Origin: JAWPMT01 sp965267435
GTDB lineage: Bacteria > Bacteroidota > Bacteroidia > Cytophagales > Cyclobacteriaceae
Reading direction: 5' to 3'
Assembly (NCBI GenBank): GCA_965267435.1
Contig: OZ253960.1
Coordinates: 1,240,001-1,304,000 of the forward strand
Length of the DNA: 64,000 nt
Below, in pieces: positions 25,889 to 35,545 of the stretch. Position 1 is the first letter of the stretch. The number at the start of each line of letters is the position of its first letter. The notes beneath the pieces are model-generated. The model did not search any database. It was given only the letters and a program-made list of their open reading frames with translations, and had not been told where the DNA came from. The translations under genes and the position numbers were made by a program.

Positions 25889-26350
25889 ATGGCTATACGA
25901 CTGTCATTCATCCTTGTAGTTCTTTCCGCATCGAGTGGCCTCCTTGCCCAGGGGGCTAATCCGTCCTTGGACAAACTCGACTGGATTCTGGGTACCTGGG
26001 ATCGCCAAAATGCAAAACCCGGGATTGTACACAAGGAAATATGGCAAAAGGTTTCAGACCAGCTATTCACCGGTATTGGTGTGGCGATGAGGGGTGCTGA
26101 TACAGTGTTCGTAGAGAAGCTTCAGATCCAGGTGGATGGAGGGGAGGTGTATTACGTCGCCGATGTCCAAGAAAACCCTCAGCCAGTAAGGTTCAAGTTC
26201 ACAAGCTGGGGAGACCAATCATTCGTCAGTGAGAATCCAGAGCACGACGCTCCAAAGAAGATCGCCTATTTGTTGGAGGAAGGTGTCATGACCGCTAAGG
26301 TGTCGTGGGACGATGGTGGTTTCGATGCCGTCTTTGTTAGATTCGATTGA
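25889..26350 (+). CDS. Small secreted protein, DUF6265-like
   Basis: ATG at 25889 opens a signal peptide (MAIRLSFILVVLSASSGLLAQ), while the longer frame from 25808 overlaps the preceding gene. The 153-residue product has a LDKLDWILGTWDRQNAKPG opening and ends in a beta-barrel-like segment with KVSWDDGGFDAVFVRF. This pattern is that of the DUF6265/lipocalin-like group. Function is unknown; a small ligand-binding barrel in the periplasm is the likeliest form. Confidence 0.7.
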   Translation: MAIRLSFILVVLSASSGLLAQGANPSLDKLDWILGTWDRQNAKPGIVHKEIWQKVSDQLFTGIGVAMRGADTVFVEKLQIQVDGGEVYYVADVQENPQPVRFKFTSWGDQSFVSENPEHDAPKKIAYLLEEGVMTAKVSWDDGGFDAVFVRFD

Positions 26351-26449
26351 GTCATATCATCATTCGTAGCCACGAGCGTAGAATTGCCGGGTAGGTAGCT
26401 CTCTGTTATCGGGAAAGTGATGTATGTTGAGCTTCAAACGAAGCAATCA

Positions 26450-27661
26450 ATGAAAATCACGAACATAGAGGTGATTGTCAGTTCCCCGGCACGGAACTTT
26501 GTGACTGTCAAAGTCGAAACCGATGAAGGCATTTATGGCCTCGGTGATGCCACGCTGAACGGCAGGGAGTTGGCGGTAGTCTCCTGCCTTGAGGATCACG
26601 TTATTCCTTGCGTGATTGGCAGAGATCCCTTCGATACAGAGGACATCTGGCAATACCTGTATCGCGGAGTGTATTGGCGGCGAGGTCCCATTAATATGAC
26701 CGCCATTGGGGCAATTGATATGGCCTTGTGGGACATCAAAGGCAAGGCGCTGGGAGTGCCCGTTTATAAACTCCTGGGCGGAAAGTGCCGTGACAGACTG
26801 ATGGTCTACACCCATGCACAGGGGCGCGATACCGACGAGACCCTGGAAGAGATTGACAAAGCCATCCATCGGGGTTTCAAAGCCATCCGTGTGCAATGTG
26901 GCATTCCCGGATTGGAAGGGGTCTACGGCGTGGCCAAAGAGCAAGGCGCCTATGAGCCGGCGTCAAGAGGTGATTTGCCCGTCGAAGAACGATGGAGTAC
27001 TGAGAAGTACCTCAATTTTCTTCCTGGGCTTTTCGCTCAGGTACGGGAACGATTCGGTGATGACGTGCACCTACTACACGATGCCCACCACCGCCTGACG
27101 CCCATCGAGGCCGCGAGGCTTGGGAAAGCCTTGGAGCCGTATCATCTTTTTTGGCTGGAGGATGCCGTGCCGGCTGAATTGCAGGAAGGCTTTGAGGTGA
27201 TCCGGAAACACACCACCACTCCGTTGGCGGTGGGAGAGGTCTTCAATACCATCCATGATTGCCATCATCTGATCACCCATCAACTGATTGATTACATACG
27301 TCTTGCGGTGGCCCATGGTGGCGGTATTACTCCGATGATGAAGATTGCCAGTCTCGCGGACTTGTATCACGTCAAGACGGGCTGTCACGGGCCCTCGGAC
27401 CTTTCTCCGGTGAACCTAGCGGCATGTCTTCACTTTGGTATGGCCATTCACAACTACGGCGTCCAGGAGTACATGGGGTATGCCGACCTCACGATGGAAG
27501 TATTCCAACTATCGCATGAGTTCGCCGATGGTCATTTCCTTATGAGTGAATCACCAGGACTAGGCGTGGAGATGGATTTCGAAAAGGCAAAGAATCATCC
27601 CTATGAAAGGGCCTACCTGCCCATTAACCGCTTGGAGGACGGCACGCTGCACAATTACTAG
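26450..27661 (+). CDS. manD: D-mannonate dehydratase (enolase superfamily, ManD)
   Basis: ATG at 26450 (MKITNIEVIV) is the usual start of the family; an in-frame ATG at 26417 adds 11 residues. The 403-residue product keeps the ManD residues: Arg 147 and Tyr 159 in the loop RVQCGIPGLEGVYG, metal ligands Asp 211, Glu 237 and Glu 263 (LHDAHHRL, WLEDAVP, AVGEVFN), with His 213, His 313 and Glu 340 for catalysis. It dehydrates D-mannonate to 2-keto-3-deoxygluconate with Mg2+. It stands 112 bases before a glycerate-glycoside hydrolase operon, so it may handle mannonate derived from released mannose; that link is inference. Confidence 0.9.
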   Translation: MKITNIEVIVSSPARNFVTVKVETDEGIYGLGDATLNGRELAVVSCLEDHVIPCVIGRDPFDTEDIWQYLYRGVYWRRGPINMTAIGAIDMALWDIKGKALGVPVYKLLGGKCRDRLMVYTHAQGRDTDETLEEIDKAIHRGFKAIRVQCGIPGLEGVYGVAKEQGAYEPASRGDLPVEERWSTEKYLNFLPGLFAQVRERFGDDVHLLHDAHHRLTPIEAARLGKALEPYHLFWLEDAVPAELQEGFEVIRKHTTTPLAVGEVFNTIHDCHHLITHQLIDYIRLAVAHGGGITPMMKIASLADLYHVKTGCHGPSDLSPVNLAACLHFGMAIHNYGVQEYMGYADLTMEVFQLSHEFADGHFLMSESPGLGVEMDFEKAKNHPYERAYLPINRLEDGTLHNY

Positions 27662-27699
27662 ACAGCCTATACCAGAACATACTTGAGCAACTTTTAGAA

Positions 27700-27707
27700 T
27701 AGGTTTG
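27700..27707 (+). promoter_or_regulatory. Candidate Bacteroidota -7 element before the glycoside-hydrolase operon
   Basis: TAGGTTTG matches the Bacteroidota consensus TAnnTTTG and lies 66 bases before the ATG at 27774. A TTG lies 14 bases upstream, shorter than the usual spacing, so support is weak. Confidence 0.3.
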
Positions 27708-27773
27708 CATCCGGCAAAAAGGTCAGGCGCCATAGTGTGACTGGCCTAATACCCTTTTGAGAAGCAAGACAAT

Positions 27774-29051
27774 ATGGACATTCAAAAAGAGTGTGAACGC
27801 GTACTGAACAGTAATTGGCGAGGGGGGTATACGGTTCCCAGTCCCCATCTTTATCCCTTTCAGTGGAACTGGGACTCTGGTTTCATTGCGCTGGGTTACC
27901 TGCACATGGACCCGGAGAAAGCTCTTCAGGAGATGGAACACCTATTCCTCGGGCAATGGGACAATGGTTTCCTTCCTCATATCGTCTTTCATAATGAGGA
28001 GAACCTGGATGCCGAGTACTTCCCGTCTGCAGACTATTGGAACTCCCACGTTTCTGAGCAAGCGCCAAAGGGTTTGAGAACCACAGGCATATCACAACCG
28101 CCCATTCACGGTTATGTGCTCGAGAGGATCTTCGAGAAGACGGGGTCGACGCCCAGGCTTACTAGTCTTTTTGAAAAGCTGGTCCATTATCATCGATACC
28201 TCTACGAGGTCAGGGACACTCGAAAAAACAGTTTGCTATCGATCTGGCACAATTGGGAAACGGGCATGGATAATTCCCCATGGTGGGACCATGCATTACA
28301 AAGAATTAACGCCGAAGAACTGGTATCCATTGAGCTCAACCGCAAGGACGTGAAAGCGGTGGAGAATCCCGAAGAAACCCGTCCATCCGATGACGAATAC
28401 CGTCGCTACCTCTGGCTGTTGCTCACACTCCAGCGTCACAAATACGAGGCATGCCCAGAAGACTTTCCTTTCCAGATGCACGACCTTGCCTTCAACAGCC
28501 TCCTTCTGGCCTCTACGGAGAGTATGCTCCGTCTTGGGCCTGCACTAGGATGCGAAGTGGATGGCTTAGAGGCGAGGCTTCAGGAAGGCAGGAAGACATT
28601 CAACGAATTGATGTGGAACGAAGAAGACGGCTGTTACTATCCATTTGATCTGTTGAGCAATGAGCAAATAAGATTGAAAGGGGCTGCGTCATTTCTGCCT
28701 TTGTTTGGCGGTGTTCCCGATGAACGACAGGCCCGTAGGCTGGCAGACAATCTGGAGCAATTCGAGGGTTTGTACGGCGTACCGTCATTCGACCACAAGC
28801 ACCCGCTCTACGAGCGCAAAAAGTACTGGAGAGGCCCGATTTGGATCAATCTTAATTATATAATTTACCATGGTCTCGTCAGGTTCGGCTTTGGCAAACA
28901 AGCTGAGACCCTCAAAGCTCGAATGCTTGAAATGGTCGAGCGTTATGGGCTGAGAGAGTATTTCCCAGTGGACGGGAATGAAAAAGAGGCCTACGGTGGT
29001 ACGGACTTTTCCTGGTCAGCAAGTCTTATATTGGACCTGATTAAAACCTAA
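27774..29051 (+). CDS. GH63-type mannosylglycerate/glucosylglycerate hydrolase
   Basis: The 425-residue protein is an (alpha/alpha)6-barrel enzyme of the MgH/GgH group in family GH63. Diagnostic blocks are SPHLYPFQWNWDSGFIALG near residues 23-41, HNWETGMDNSPWWD with the putative acid Asp 166, KYWRGPIWINLNYIIYHG near residue 345, and EAYGGTDFSWSASL at the C-terminus, where the catalytic Glu usually lies. There is no signal peptide, so it acts in the cytoplasm. It should hydrolyse alpha-mannosyl- or alpha-glucosyl-glycerate to the sugar and D-glycerate. The next genes, a symporter four bases downstream and a glycerate kinase, support this substrate. Related trehalase or glucosidase activity remains possible. 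Confidence 0.82.
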   Translation: MDIQKECERVLNSNWRGGYTVPSPHLYPFQWNWDSGFIALGYLHMDPEKALQEMEHLFLGQWDNGFLPHIVFHNEENLDAEYFPSADYWNSHVSEQAPKGLRTTGISQPPIHGYVLERIFEKTGSTPRLTSLFEKLVHYHRYLYEVRDTRKNSLLSIWHNWETGMDNSPWWDHALQRINAEELVSIELNRKDVKAVENPEETRPSDDEYRRYLWLLLTLQRHKYEACPEDFPFQMHDLAFNSLLLASTESMLRLGPALGCEVDGLEARLQEGRKTFNELMWNEEDGCYYPFDLLSNEQIRLKGAASFLPLFGGVPDERQARRLADNLEQFEGLYGVPSFDHKHPLYERKKYWRGPIWINLNYIIYHGLVRFGFGKQAETLKARMLEMVERYGLREYFPVDGNEKEAYGGTDFSWSASLILDLIKT

Positions 29052-29055
29052 CACT

Positions 29056-30621
29056 ATGAATTGGCTAGATTATGTGATTGTCGCGGTCTACTCCATCGGA
29101 TTTCTGTTTCTGGGGAGTCTCTTCAAAAATCAGAAGGGCAAATCCGATTACTTCCTCGGCGGCAAGTCCTTTGGCTGGCTGCCACTCGGTTTGTCAGTCA
29201 TGGCCACACAGCTCTCGGCGATCAGTTTCATATCGGCCCCGGCATTTGTTGGCATGCGCGAAAATGGAGGCATGCAGTGGTTGAGCTTCGAATTTGGGGT
29301 GCCTCTCGCGATGATATTCCTGTCGGTGTTTTTGCTCCCGAGACTCTATCGGGCAGGCGTCGTCAGCATCTACGAATACCTTGAAAAGAGATTTGACAAA
29401 TCCACGCGCTTGCTTATCAGCCTCGTGTTCCAGGTGAGCCGATCCTTTGGTACGGCCGTCATGGTCTACGCCGTTGCGCTGATCTTGATGAGCATCCTGG
29501 ATATTCCTTTCTGGCAAACCATCCTGGTCATAGGGGTGATCACGTTGATCTATGCCTACCAGGGGGGTATGAAGGCAGTCGTCTATGGAGACATGATCCA
29601 GATGATCATTCTGTTGATAGGTATTGTGATCTGCATGGGCACTGGATGGAGCTATCTGGGAGGCTGGGAGCAGTTGACAGCTAATGTGGATGCCGCCAGG
29701 CTCAATGCCGTCGATTTCAGCATCCTTGGTATTGGAGGTGATGGAGAGTTTGGGTTCTTTCCCATGGTATTTGGCGGATTTTGCCTGTATGCTTCCTACT
29801 ACGGGACGGATCAATCCCAAGTACAAAGGCTATTGTCTGCCAAGGACTATAAGACGGTTCAGAAGACGCTCCTGTTCAATGGTGTGCTTCGCTTTCCGAT
29901 CACACTCTTGTATTGCCTGATGGGCCTCGTGTTGGGGACTTTTGTCTATCTCACGCCAGAGTTTGCGGCCAAGATACCAGGGGATAGGGTAGACCTGATG
30001 ATCCCTATCTATATCCGGGACTATCTGCCTCATGGCATTATTGGGTTGCTCATTGTTGCGATCCTCTCGGCAGCCATGTCGTCCCTTAGTTCAGCTATTA
30101 ACTCATTGAGTGCCGTGAGTACGGAGGATCTTTTGTCCTTCCGGGAAAATGTTTCGGACCAGACGTACACAAGGTTTTCAAAAATGACCTCCCTGTTTTG
30201 GGGGATCCTCTGCATCGTGTTGGCGTTCTACGCGGGCAACATTGCCGATACGGTGATCGAAGCTATCAATAAGATAGGCTCTGTATTCTATGGGCCCATT
30301 CTGGCTACTTTCATCATTGCCGTTCGTTTCAAGAAGATCAAGGCCCGGCCAATGAATTTCGGGCTCATTGCCGGCGTCGGCGTCAATATTTATCTGTGGC
30401 TGGTTGTTGGGGACAATCTGTTCTGGTTCTGGTGGAACTTCATCGGAGCGGCGATTACTGCAGGCGTGGCGTTCCTAAGCGCCGCAGTGATGGGAACGAA
30501 TGGACAGGCCGTTGAAAAGGCCGACACATCGCTTGAAGTGAATCGCCAGCATGTCTTGATTCTGATTGCTTCTTTCATTTTGATGGTGGTAATCAGCATG
30601 ACGATCAAGTACTGGTTTTGA
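29056..30621 (+). CDS. Sodium:solute symporter (SSS family)
   Basis: The 521-residue protein has about 13 hydrophobic segments and the SSS signatures: GKSDYFLGGKSFGWLPLGLS, the sodium-site helix LSAISFISAPAFVG, YEYLEKRF, YCLMGLVLG and AAMSSLSSAINSLS. It imports a solute with Na+. It begins four bases after the hydrolase stop and ends nine bases before the glycerate kinase start, so it is probably the uptake system for the glycosyl-glycerate. Confidence 0.9.
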   Translation: MNWLDYVIVAVYSIGFLFLGSLFKNQKGKSDYFLGGKSFGWLPLGLSVMATQLSAISFISAPAFVGMRENGGMQWLSFEFGVPLAMIFLSVFLLPRLYRAGVVSIYEYLEKRFDKSTRLLISLVFQVSRSFGTAVMVYAVALILMSILDIPFWQTILVIGVITLIYAYQGGMKAVVYGDMIQMIILLIGIVICMGTGWSYLGGWEQLTANVDAARLNAVDFSILGIGGDGEFGFFPMVFGGFCLYASYYGTDQSQVQRLLSAKDYKTVQKTLLFNGVLRFPITLLYCLMGLVLGTFVYLTPEFAAKIPGDRVDLMIPIYIRDYLPHGIIGLLIVAILSAAMSSLSSAINSLSAVSTEDLLSFRENVSDQTYTRFSKMTSLFWGILCIVLAFYAGNIADTVIEAINKIGSVFYGPILATFIIAVRFKKIKARPMNFGLIAGVGVNIYLWLVVGDNLFWFWWNFIGAAITAGVAFLSAAVMGTNGQAVEKADTSLEVNRQHVLILIASFILMVVISMTIKYWF

Positions 30622-30630
30622 CGCCGGATT

Positions 30631-31749
30631 ATGAAAATCGTCGTAGCACCCGACAAGTTCAAAGGATCGTTAACGGCCCGTGAAGTATGCGAAGCCACAC
30701 AGCGTGGCATCCTCGAGAGCCAACCAGATGCCAGGGTAGAAATGCTTCCTTTGGCAGACGGGGGAGAGGGCTCCCTGGCAATACTGATCGACAGTCTCGG
30801 TTTGGATACCGTCGAGGTGACAGTACAGGACCCTTTGTTCCGTTCGACACAGGCCATTTATGGCAGATCAGGTGATGTCGCGTACATAGAGATGGCCCAA
30901 TCCTCGGGCCTGCAGTTACTCCAACCTTCAGAGAGGACGGCCGCCAACACCAGTTCTGTGGGGGTGGGCAAGTTGATGAGGCATGCACTCCATGCCGGTG
31001 TAAAGAAGATTTACCTTTTCGTTGGAGGTAGTGCCACGAACGATGGAGGTATGGGAATGGCTCACGGGTTGGGGTTCCGGTTTCTTGACGAAAAGGGACA
31101 TTCACTGCAGCCAATCGGTAGAAACTTTGAGAATGTCGCGAGGATCAAACCGCCCAATGGTTCCTTGGATTTCCAGCTGACGATTGTCACGGACGTGCAA
31201 AATGTCCTTCTCGGCCCGGAGGGTGCCACCAGACAGTATGGGCCTCAAAAGGGTGCTACGAAAGAAGAGATCAGGCGACTGGAAGCTGGCATGAAACACT
31301 TTGCCGGTATCATTTCTAGTCGCTGGGGCCGCGATGTCTCGAGGATCCCCGGAAGCGGTGCAGCAGGTGGCATTGGCGTAAGTGCGATGGGATTACTTAG
31401 TGGCAAGATCCAGGGTGGGATTGACACGATCCTGAATCAAACGAACTTTGATGATCTATTGACCGACGCCAACCTCGTCATTACTGGCGAAGGAAAACTT
31501 GACGAACAGACCCTCCAGGGTAAAGTCGTGGATGGCGTCTGTAAGCGATGTAGGACGGCCAAGGTCCCAGTAGTCGTCATTTGCGGAGACAGTTCACTAA
31601 GTAGAGACGAATGGCAGCAACTCCAGGTACTGGAAGTGCTCAAGGTCAAATCTGATGAACATTCGGTAGCGTATAGCATGACCCATGCTGCCAGCCTGGT
31701 ACAACAGCGCATCGCCGAATACATGACGATGAGACCCCTCGAGCAGTAA
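30631..31749 (+). CDS. Glycerate kinase (GarK/GlxK type)
   Basis: The 372-residue protein opens with KIVVAPDKFKGSLTAREVCEA, the type I glycerate-2-kinase signature, followed by PLADGGEG, FVGGSATNDGGMGMA, PGSGAAGGIGVSAMGLL and VITGEGKLDEQTLQGK. It phosphorylates D-glycerate to 2-phosphoglycerate, which enters lower glycolysis. As the last gene of the run from 27774, it fits as the sink for glycerate released from mannosylglycerate or glucosylglycerate. No signal peptide. Confidence 0.93.
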   Translation: MKIVVAPDKFKGSLTAREVCEATQRGILESQPDARVEMLPLADGGEGSLAILIDSLGLDTVEVTVQDPLFRSTQAIYGRSGDVAYIEMAQSSGLQLLQPSERTAANTSSVGVGKLMRHALHAGVKKIYLFVGGSATNDGGMGMAHGLGFRFLDEKGHSLQPIGRNFENVARIKPPNGSLDFQLTIVTDVQNVLLGPEGATRQYGPQKGATKEEIRRLEAGMKHFAGIISSRWGRDVSRIPGSGAAGGIGVSAMGLLSGKIQGGIDTILNQTNFDDLLTDANLVITGEGKLDEQTLQGKVVDGVCKRCRTAKVPVVVICGDSSLSRDEWQQLQVLEVLKVKSDEHSVAYSMTHAASLVQQRIAEYMTMRPLEQ

Positions 31750-31858
31750 CATTAGTTACAGTGCTCAAACTGTGGATTCCGTTAATTTGTAATAGCTTCC
31801 ACATCATGAGACACCGCATGCCATTTCTTTCTAGCTTAGACCTCAACCAAAAACGAAT

Positions 31859-33511
31859 TTGAAGCGTTTTTTTCCCATCGTTCAATGGATCCACAGCTAC
31901 AGCGTGGAAGACCTTCGGAAGGATGCCTTGTCGGGTGTTACGGTAGGGACACTCCTCATTCCACAAGGCATGGCTTACGCGATGCTGGCTGGGTTGCCAC
32001 CGATAGCTGGATTGTACGCTGCCATGGTGCCATTGCTGCTCTACCCAATTTTTGGTACTTCCAGACAGCTTTCTATAGGACCCGTTGCGATGGATTCTTT
32101 GCTTGTCGCTGCTGGTGTCGGAGCCTTGGCCGAAAGTGGGACGGATCAATATTGGGCACTGGCCATACTACTAGCGGTGATGGTGGGGATCATCCAGATT
32201 GTCCTGGGCTTATTGAGACTGGGCTTTCTGGTCAACTTCTTGTCTCAACCACTCATCAGCGGCTTCACTTCTGCAGCTGCTATCATCATTTCTCTAAGTC
32301 AGATCAAGCACCTGTTTCGAATAGACTTTCAAGGGAGTCAGCAAGTGCACGTTGTGGTTGATCGATTGCTTGGAGAAGTCGACGAACTTCACGTAACGAG
32401 CTTGCTGCTCGGGATTGGTTGCATTGTCCTTCTGATAGCGATCGGGAAACTACGACCCAAGTGGCCGGGGGCCTTGATTGTCATCGTAGCGAGTGTAATG
32501 GCTGTGTTCTTGTTGGACCTTGAGGCGGCAGGCGTGGTGATCGTAGGAGAAGTACCCCAGGGATTACCGTCATTGCAGTGGCCCCGGATTGATTGGGGTG
32601 TCGTTCAGCAACTGCTACCTGTCGCATTTACAATTGCGCTGATCAGCTTTATGGAGGGCATCGCCATCGCCAAGAAGTTTGCAGCTCAGGAAGGCGATAC
32701 GGTCAACGCCAACCAAGAGCTGTTGGCGATAGGTGTTGCTAATTCCGCTGCCGGCCTGTTCGGAGGGTATCCCATTGCAGGAAGCTTTTCACGCACTGCC
32801 ATCAGTAAGGATTCGGGTGTCAGAACACCAGCTGCTTCCTTTTTCAATGCCATCACTGTGGCTTTGACTTTATTGTTCCTCACTCCACTGTTCTACTACT
32901 TACCCATAGCCGCGCTCGCGTCAATCGTGATTGTTGCCGTAGTGAAATTGATCGATTTCAAAGAACCCGTACGTTTGTTCCGATTGCGAAAGATTGATTT
33001 CCTGGTAGCCGTGTTTTCATTTGTGATGACCCTGTTATTGGGAGCTCAAAAGGGAATATTTTTTGGCGCAGTCGCCTCTATCATTCTTATCATCAGGAGA
33101 ATCAGCTATCCCAATGTGGCGATCCTCGGTAGAATAGGGGATACACACCAATTCAGAAATGTCAGTGTCATGCCCGAAGCGAAGGAAATCGAGGGCTTCT
33201 TGTTCTTTCGGATAGATGCGTCACTTTATTACACCAATGCCAATTACATGATGGACAACATCATGAGTGCACTATCAAAAAGAAAAGAGGTTCACACTTT
33301 CGTTTTTGACCTTAGCAGTGTCAACGAAATTGATGCCACGGCCATCGCTACGCTCTTCGAACTTGTGGATGATCTCAAAGACATGGGCATACAAACCTCG
33401 TTCGCCAGGATCAAGGCGCCGGTTAGGGAGATCATCGAAAAGTCGGGATTTAAGGAGTACGTCGGCGCAAAGTATTTCCTCGCCGATAATCTTGATGCCC
33501 TCAGGCTCTAG
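31859..33511 (+). CDS. SulP/SLC26-family anion transporter with STAS domain
   Basis: The frame opens with TTG at 31859 (read as MKRFFPIVQWIHSY); no ATG precedes the conserved start. The 550-residue protein has the SulP motif DALSGVTVGTLLIPQGMAYAMLAGLPP, about 12 membrane segments, and a C-terminal STAS domain (about residues 430-550) with FVFDLSSVNEIDATAIATLFEL. SulP proteins import sulfate, bicarbonate or other anions; substrate cannot be told. Bacterial SulP genes near carbonic anhydrases often carry bicarbonate, but the only carbonic anhydrase seen here is the distant relic at 5 kb. Confidence 0.9.
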   Translation: MKRFFPIVQWIHSYSVEDLRKDALSGVTVGTLLIPQGMAYAMLAGLPPIAGLYAAMVPLLLYPIFGTSRQLSIGPVAMDSLLVAAGVGALAESGTDQYWALAILLAVMVGIIQIVLGLLRLGFLVNFLSQPLISGFTSAAAIIISLSQIKHLFRIDFQGSQQVHVVVDRLLGEVDELHVTSLLLGIGCIVLLIAIGKLRPKWPGALIVIVASVMAVFLLDLEAAGVVIVGEVPQGLPSLQWPRIDWGVVQQLLPVAFTIALISFMEGIAIAKKFAAQEGDTVNANQELLAIGVANSAAGLFGGYPIAGSFSRTAISKDSGVRTPAASFFNAITVALTLLFLTPLFYYLPIAALASIVIVAVVKLIDFKEPVRLFRLRKIDFLVAVFSFVMTLLLGAQKGIFFGAVASIILIIRRISYPNVAILGRIGDTHQFRNVSVMPEAKEIEGFLFFRIDASLYYTNANYMMDNIMSALSKRKEVHTFVFDLSSVNEIDATAIATLFELVDDLKDMGIQTSFARIKAPVREIIEKSGFKEYVGAKYFLADNLDALRL

Positions 33512-33653
33512 CAGTGACGGCCTATTTCGCATGTAAGACCGTTTTTGGGAATGATTTCTTGGCAAGAAAAATGTGTACCATTGTTGGTCCCAATGGATAA
33601 CCTGGGATTTCCCTCTCCGCAGTAGAGGTGGGCGACCCAAAACAGACCAAACC

Positions 33654-34337
33654 ATGCGAAGACTACAATTGATCCTTATGGCGATGGGCTTGGTAGCCAT
33701 GCTTACAGCTACTGATCTAACGGCGCAATCCAATAAGAAAGCCTTGGCAAAAACTGGGAACGAACCTCCTGGCAAAGAAAGTAACTTCTCGATGCCCTGC
33801 TGTCGGCAGATGAGTCTGGAGCAGTACAATCGTGCACGGCAAGCGTTTTCTGTAACGAGGAGCCGACCGGAGGCAAAGTACTTTCACAGCACCTGGGTGG
33901 CAGGAGCATATTTCAACTATTATGACAATGTTCGCACCTTCGGTTTGATAGGGGAGTACCACATGCACCGTGATATCTATGTATCAGCCAATGTTGGCTA
34001 TCGTGATTTGGAGTATTCCGGAGACTTCATTCGCTTCCTGGAATTTCAGGCAGATGCCAATTATCAATTCCTCAACTTCAAGCACATTGTCTACGCATCG
34101 GCGTTTGCCGGGGTCAACACCTCAACATTGGACCTCAGAGAAGTAGAAACCTCCATGCCTGAGTACCGGATGCTGGTCAGCGGCATGGTCGGCGGGGAGC
34201 TCATGGTGCGGATCTCCAACAAGTGGTTCGCGTTTTCCGACTTTCGCCAGATGCTGGCGCTCAATGCCAAGGGGAACAACGGGGTGATTTGGCTACAGGT
34301 CTGGTCCCTGGGTGTGAAGAAGTCGATCAAGTTCTAG
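33654..34337 (+). CDS. Predicted outer-membrane beta-barrel protein, unknown function
   Basis: ATG at 33654 opens a signal peptide (MRRLQLILMAMGLVAMLTATDLTAQ); a longer frame begins at 33573. The 227-residue product has a short linker with a CC pair (MPCCRQM), then alternating hydrophobic/aromatic strands (TWVAGAYFNYYDNVRTFGLI, VYASAFAGVNTSTLDL, MLVSGMVGGELMVRI) and a C-terminal VWSLGVKKSIKF, an aromatic-ended terminal strand. That is the look of an eight-strand barrel. No family is recognised. Confidence 0.65.
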   Translation: MRRLQLILMAMGLVAMLTATDLTAQSNKKALAKTGNEPPGKESNFSMPCCRQMSLEQYNRARQAFSVTRSRPEAKYFHSTWVAGAYFNYYDNVRTFGLIGEYHMHRDIYVSANVGYRDLEYSGDFIRFLEFQADANYQFLNFKHIVYASAFAGVNTSTLDLREVETSMPEYRMLVSGMVGGELMVRISNKWFAFSDFRQMLALNAKGNNGVIWLQVWSLGVKKSIKF

Positions 34338-34450
34338 GCCAGGAATCGCGGGGGGTCAAATTCAATGACTTTCGGCGCCACGGCGCTAACTGCCCAACCT
34401 TCCTTCGTTTGTTTTACCTTTAGCAACAGCCCAAAAGTCCATCTGACTTA

Positions 34451-35542
34451 ATGAATCGCAATAGCTGGCTGTTGATCAAGATCATACCCTATCCAATGCT
34501 TGCCCTCATTGGAGGATGGATGTATGCGTTACTGGAAAAGGGAATCCTGGGGGAAGCGACCAGTTATCCGGCCACAGGCAACCCCTACAATTTTCTGACG
34601 TCAATCGTCTCGGTTTCCGTCATGACGATCCTGCTCGGATTGATCCTCGGTTTCGTTGAGGAGTCTTTTTTCAAATCAAGATTCCGCTCATGGCCTTTTG
34701 TTATTAAGCTGGTCTCGAAAACGGCCTTGTACCTCACTCTCATTTTAGTCTTGTTGTTTGTATCCAGTTGGATGACCAATGCCTACAACATAGGGGCTTC
34801 GCCTTTTGCACCGGCGGTTTTTGAGACCTTGACTGCCTTCTTTTTGAGCTTCACCTTATTCAGCATTCTGATTTATGCTGGCTCGATCATTAGTGCCTGC
34901 CTTTTCGTCGCGGAGATCATTGATTATTTGGGGATTGATGTCGTGAGCAACTTCTTCAACGGCAAGTACAACAAGTCCGTAAATGAGGATCGCGTATTCA
35001 TGTTTCTGGATATGAAAGGCTCCACGTCCATAGCCGAGCGACTCGGCAATGAGAGCTACTATGACCTCATCAATCAGTACTACGCGGATATGACAGGCCC
35101 TATCATCGATACAAAGGGGCAGATCTACCAGTACGTAGGCGATGAAATAGTCATCTCCTGGAAACTGGCAGAAGGATTAGCCGACGCGAATTGTGTGAAG
35201 TGTTTCTTTCTTATCAGGAACGCCCTCGAAGAAAATACGAATGCATACATAGCCGCGTATGGCCTGACGCCAGAATTCAAAGCCGGGATTCATTTTGGCA
35301 ATGTGAAGCGCGGGCAGGTAGGACAGATAAAGAAGGAAATGCTGTTTACCGGAGATGCACTGAACACAACGGCAAGGATTCAAGGCCTCTGCAATGAACT
35401 TCAGTCGAGCTTTCTGGTGTCCTCTTCTTTGAAGGAGCGATTGCCAGGCAATGACTATCACTTTGAAGCCAAAGGTTCCTTCGAATTAAGAGGGCGTAAG
35501 CAGAAGGAGGATCTTTTTGCCATTACCATACCCAAGACCTAA
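34451..35542 (+). CDS. Membrane-anchored class III adenylate/guanylate cyclase
   Basis: The 363-residue protein has four N-terminal membrane helices within residues 8-160 and a class III cyclase domain from about residue 175. The catalytic pattern is FMFLDMKGSTSIAERLG with the first metal Asp, then GQIYQYVGDEIVISW with the second, and a GIHFGNVKRGQVG segment before TGDALNTTARIQG. All key metal positions look present. It should make a cyclic nucleotide in the cytoplasm; ATP or GTP preference cannot be read. The rhamnosidase gene begins four bases downstream, so the two are probably cotranscribed. Confidence 0.9.
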   Translation: MNRNSWLLIKIIPYPMLALIGGWMYALLEKGILGEATSYPATGNPYNFLTSIVSVSVMTILLGLILGFVEESFFKSRFRSWPFVIKLVSKTALYLTLILVLLFVSSWMTNAYNIGASPFAPAVFETLTAFFLSFTLFSILIYAGSIISACLFVAEIIDYLGIDVVSNFFNGKYNKSVNEDRVFMFLDMKGSTSIAERLGNESYYDLINQYYADMTGPIIDTKGQIYQYVGDEIVISWKLAEGLADANCVKCFFLIRNALEENTNAYIAAYGLTPEFKAGIHFGNVKRGQVGQIKKEMLFTGDALNTTARIQGLCNELQSSFLVSSSLKERLPGNDYHFEAKGSFELRGRKQKEDLFAITIPKT

Positions 35543-35545
35543 CCT

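Noticed and set aside
33578..33596. Inverted repeat CCATTG/CAATGG before the 33654 gene as a regulatory site
   Set aside because: Only six base pairs with a seven-base loop, no match to other sites in the window and no candidate regulator; likely chance.
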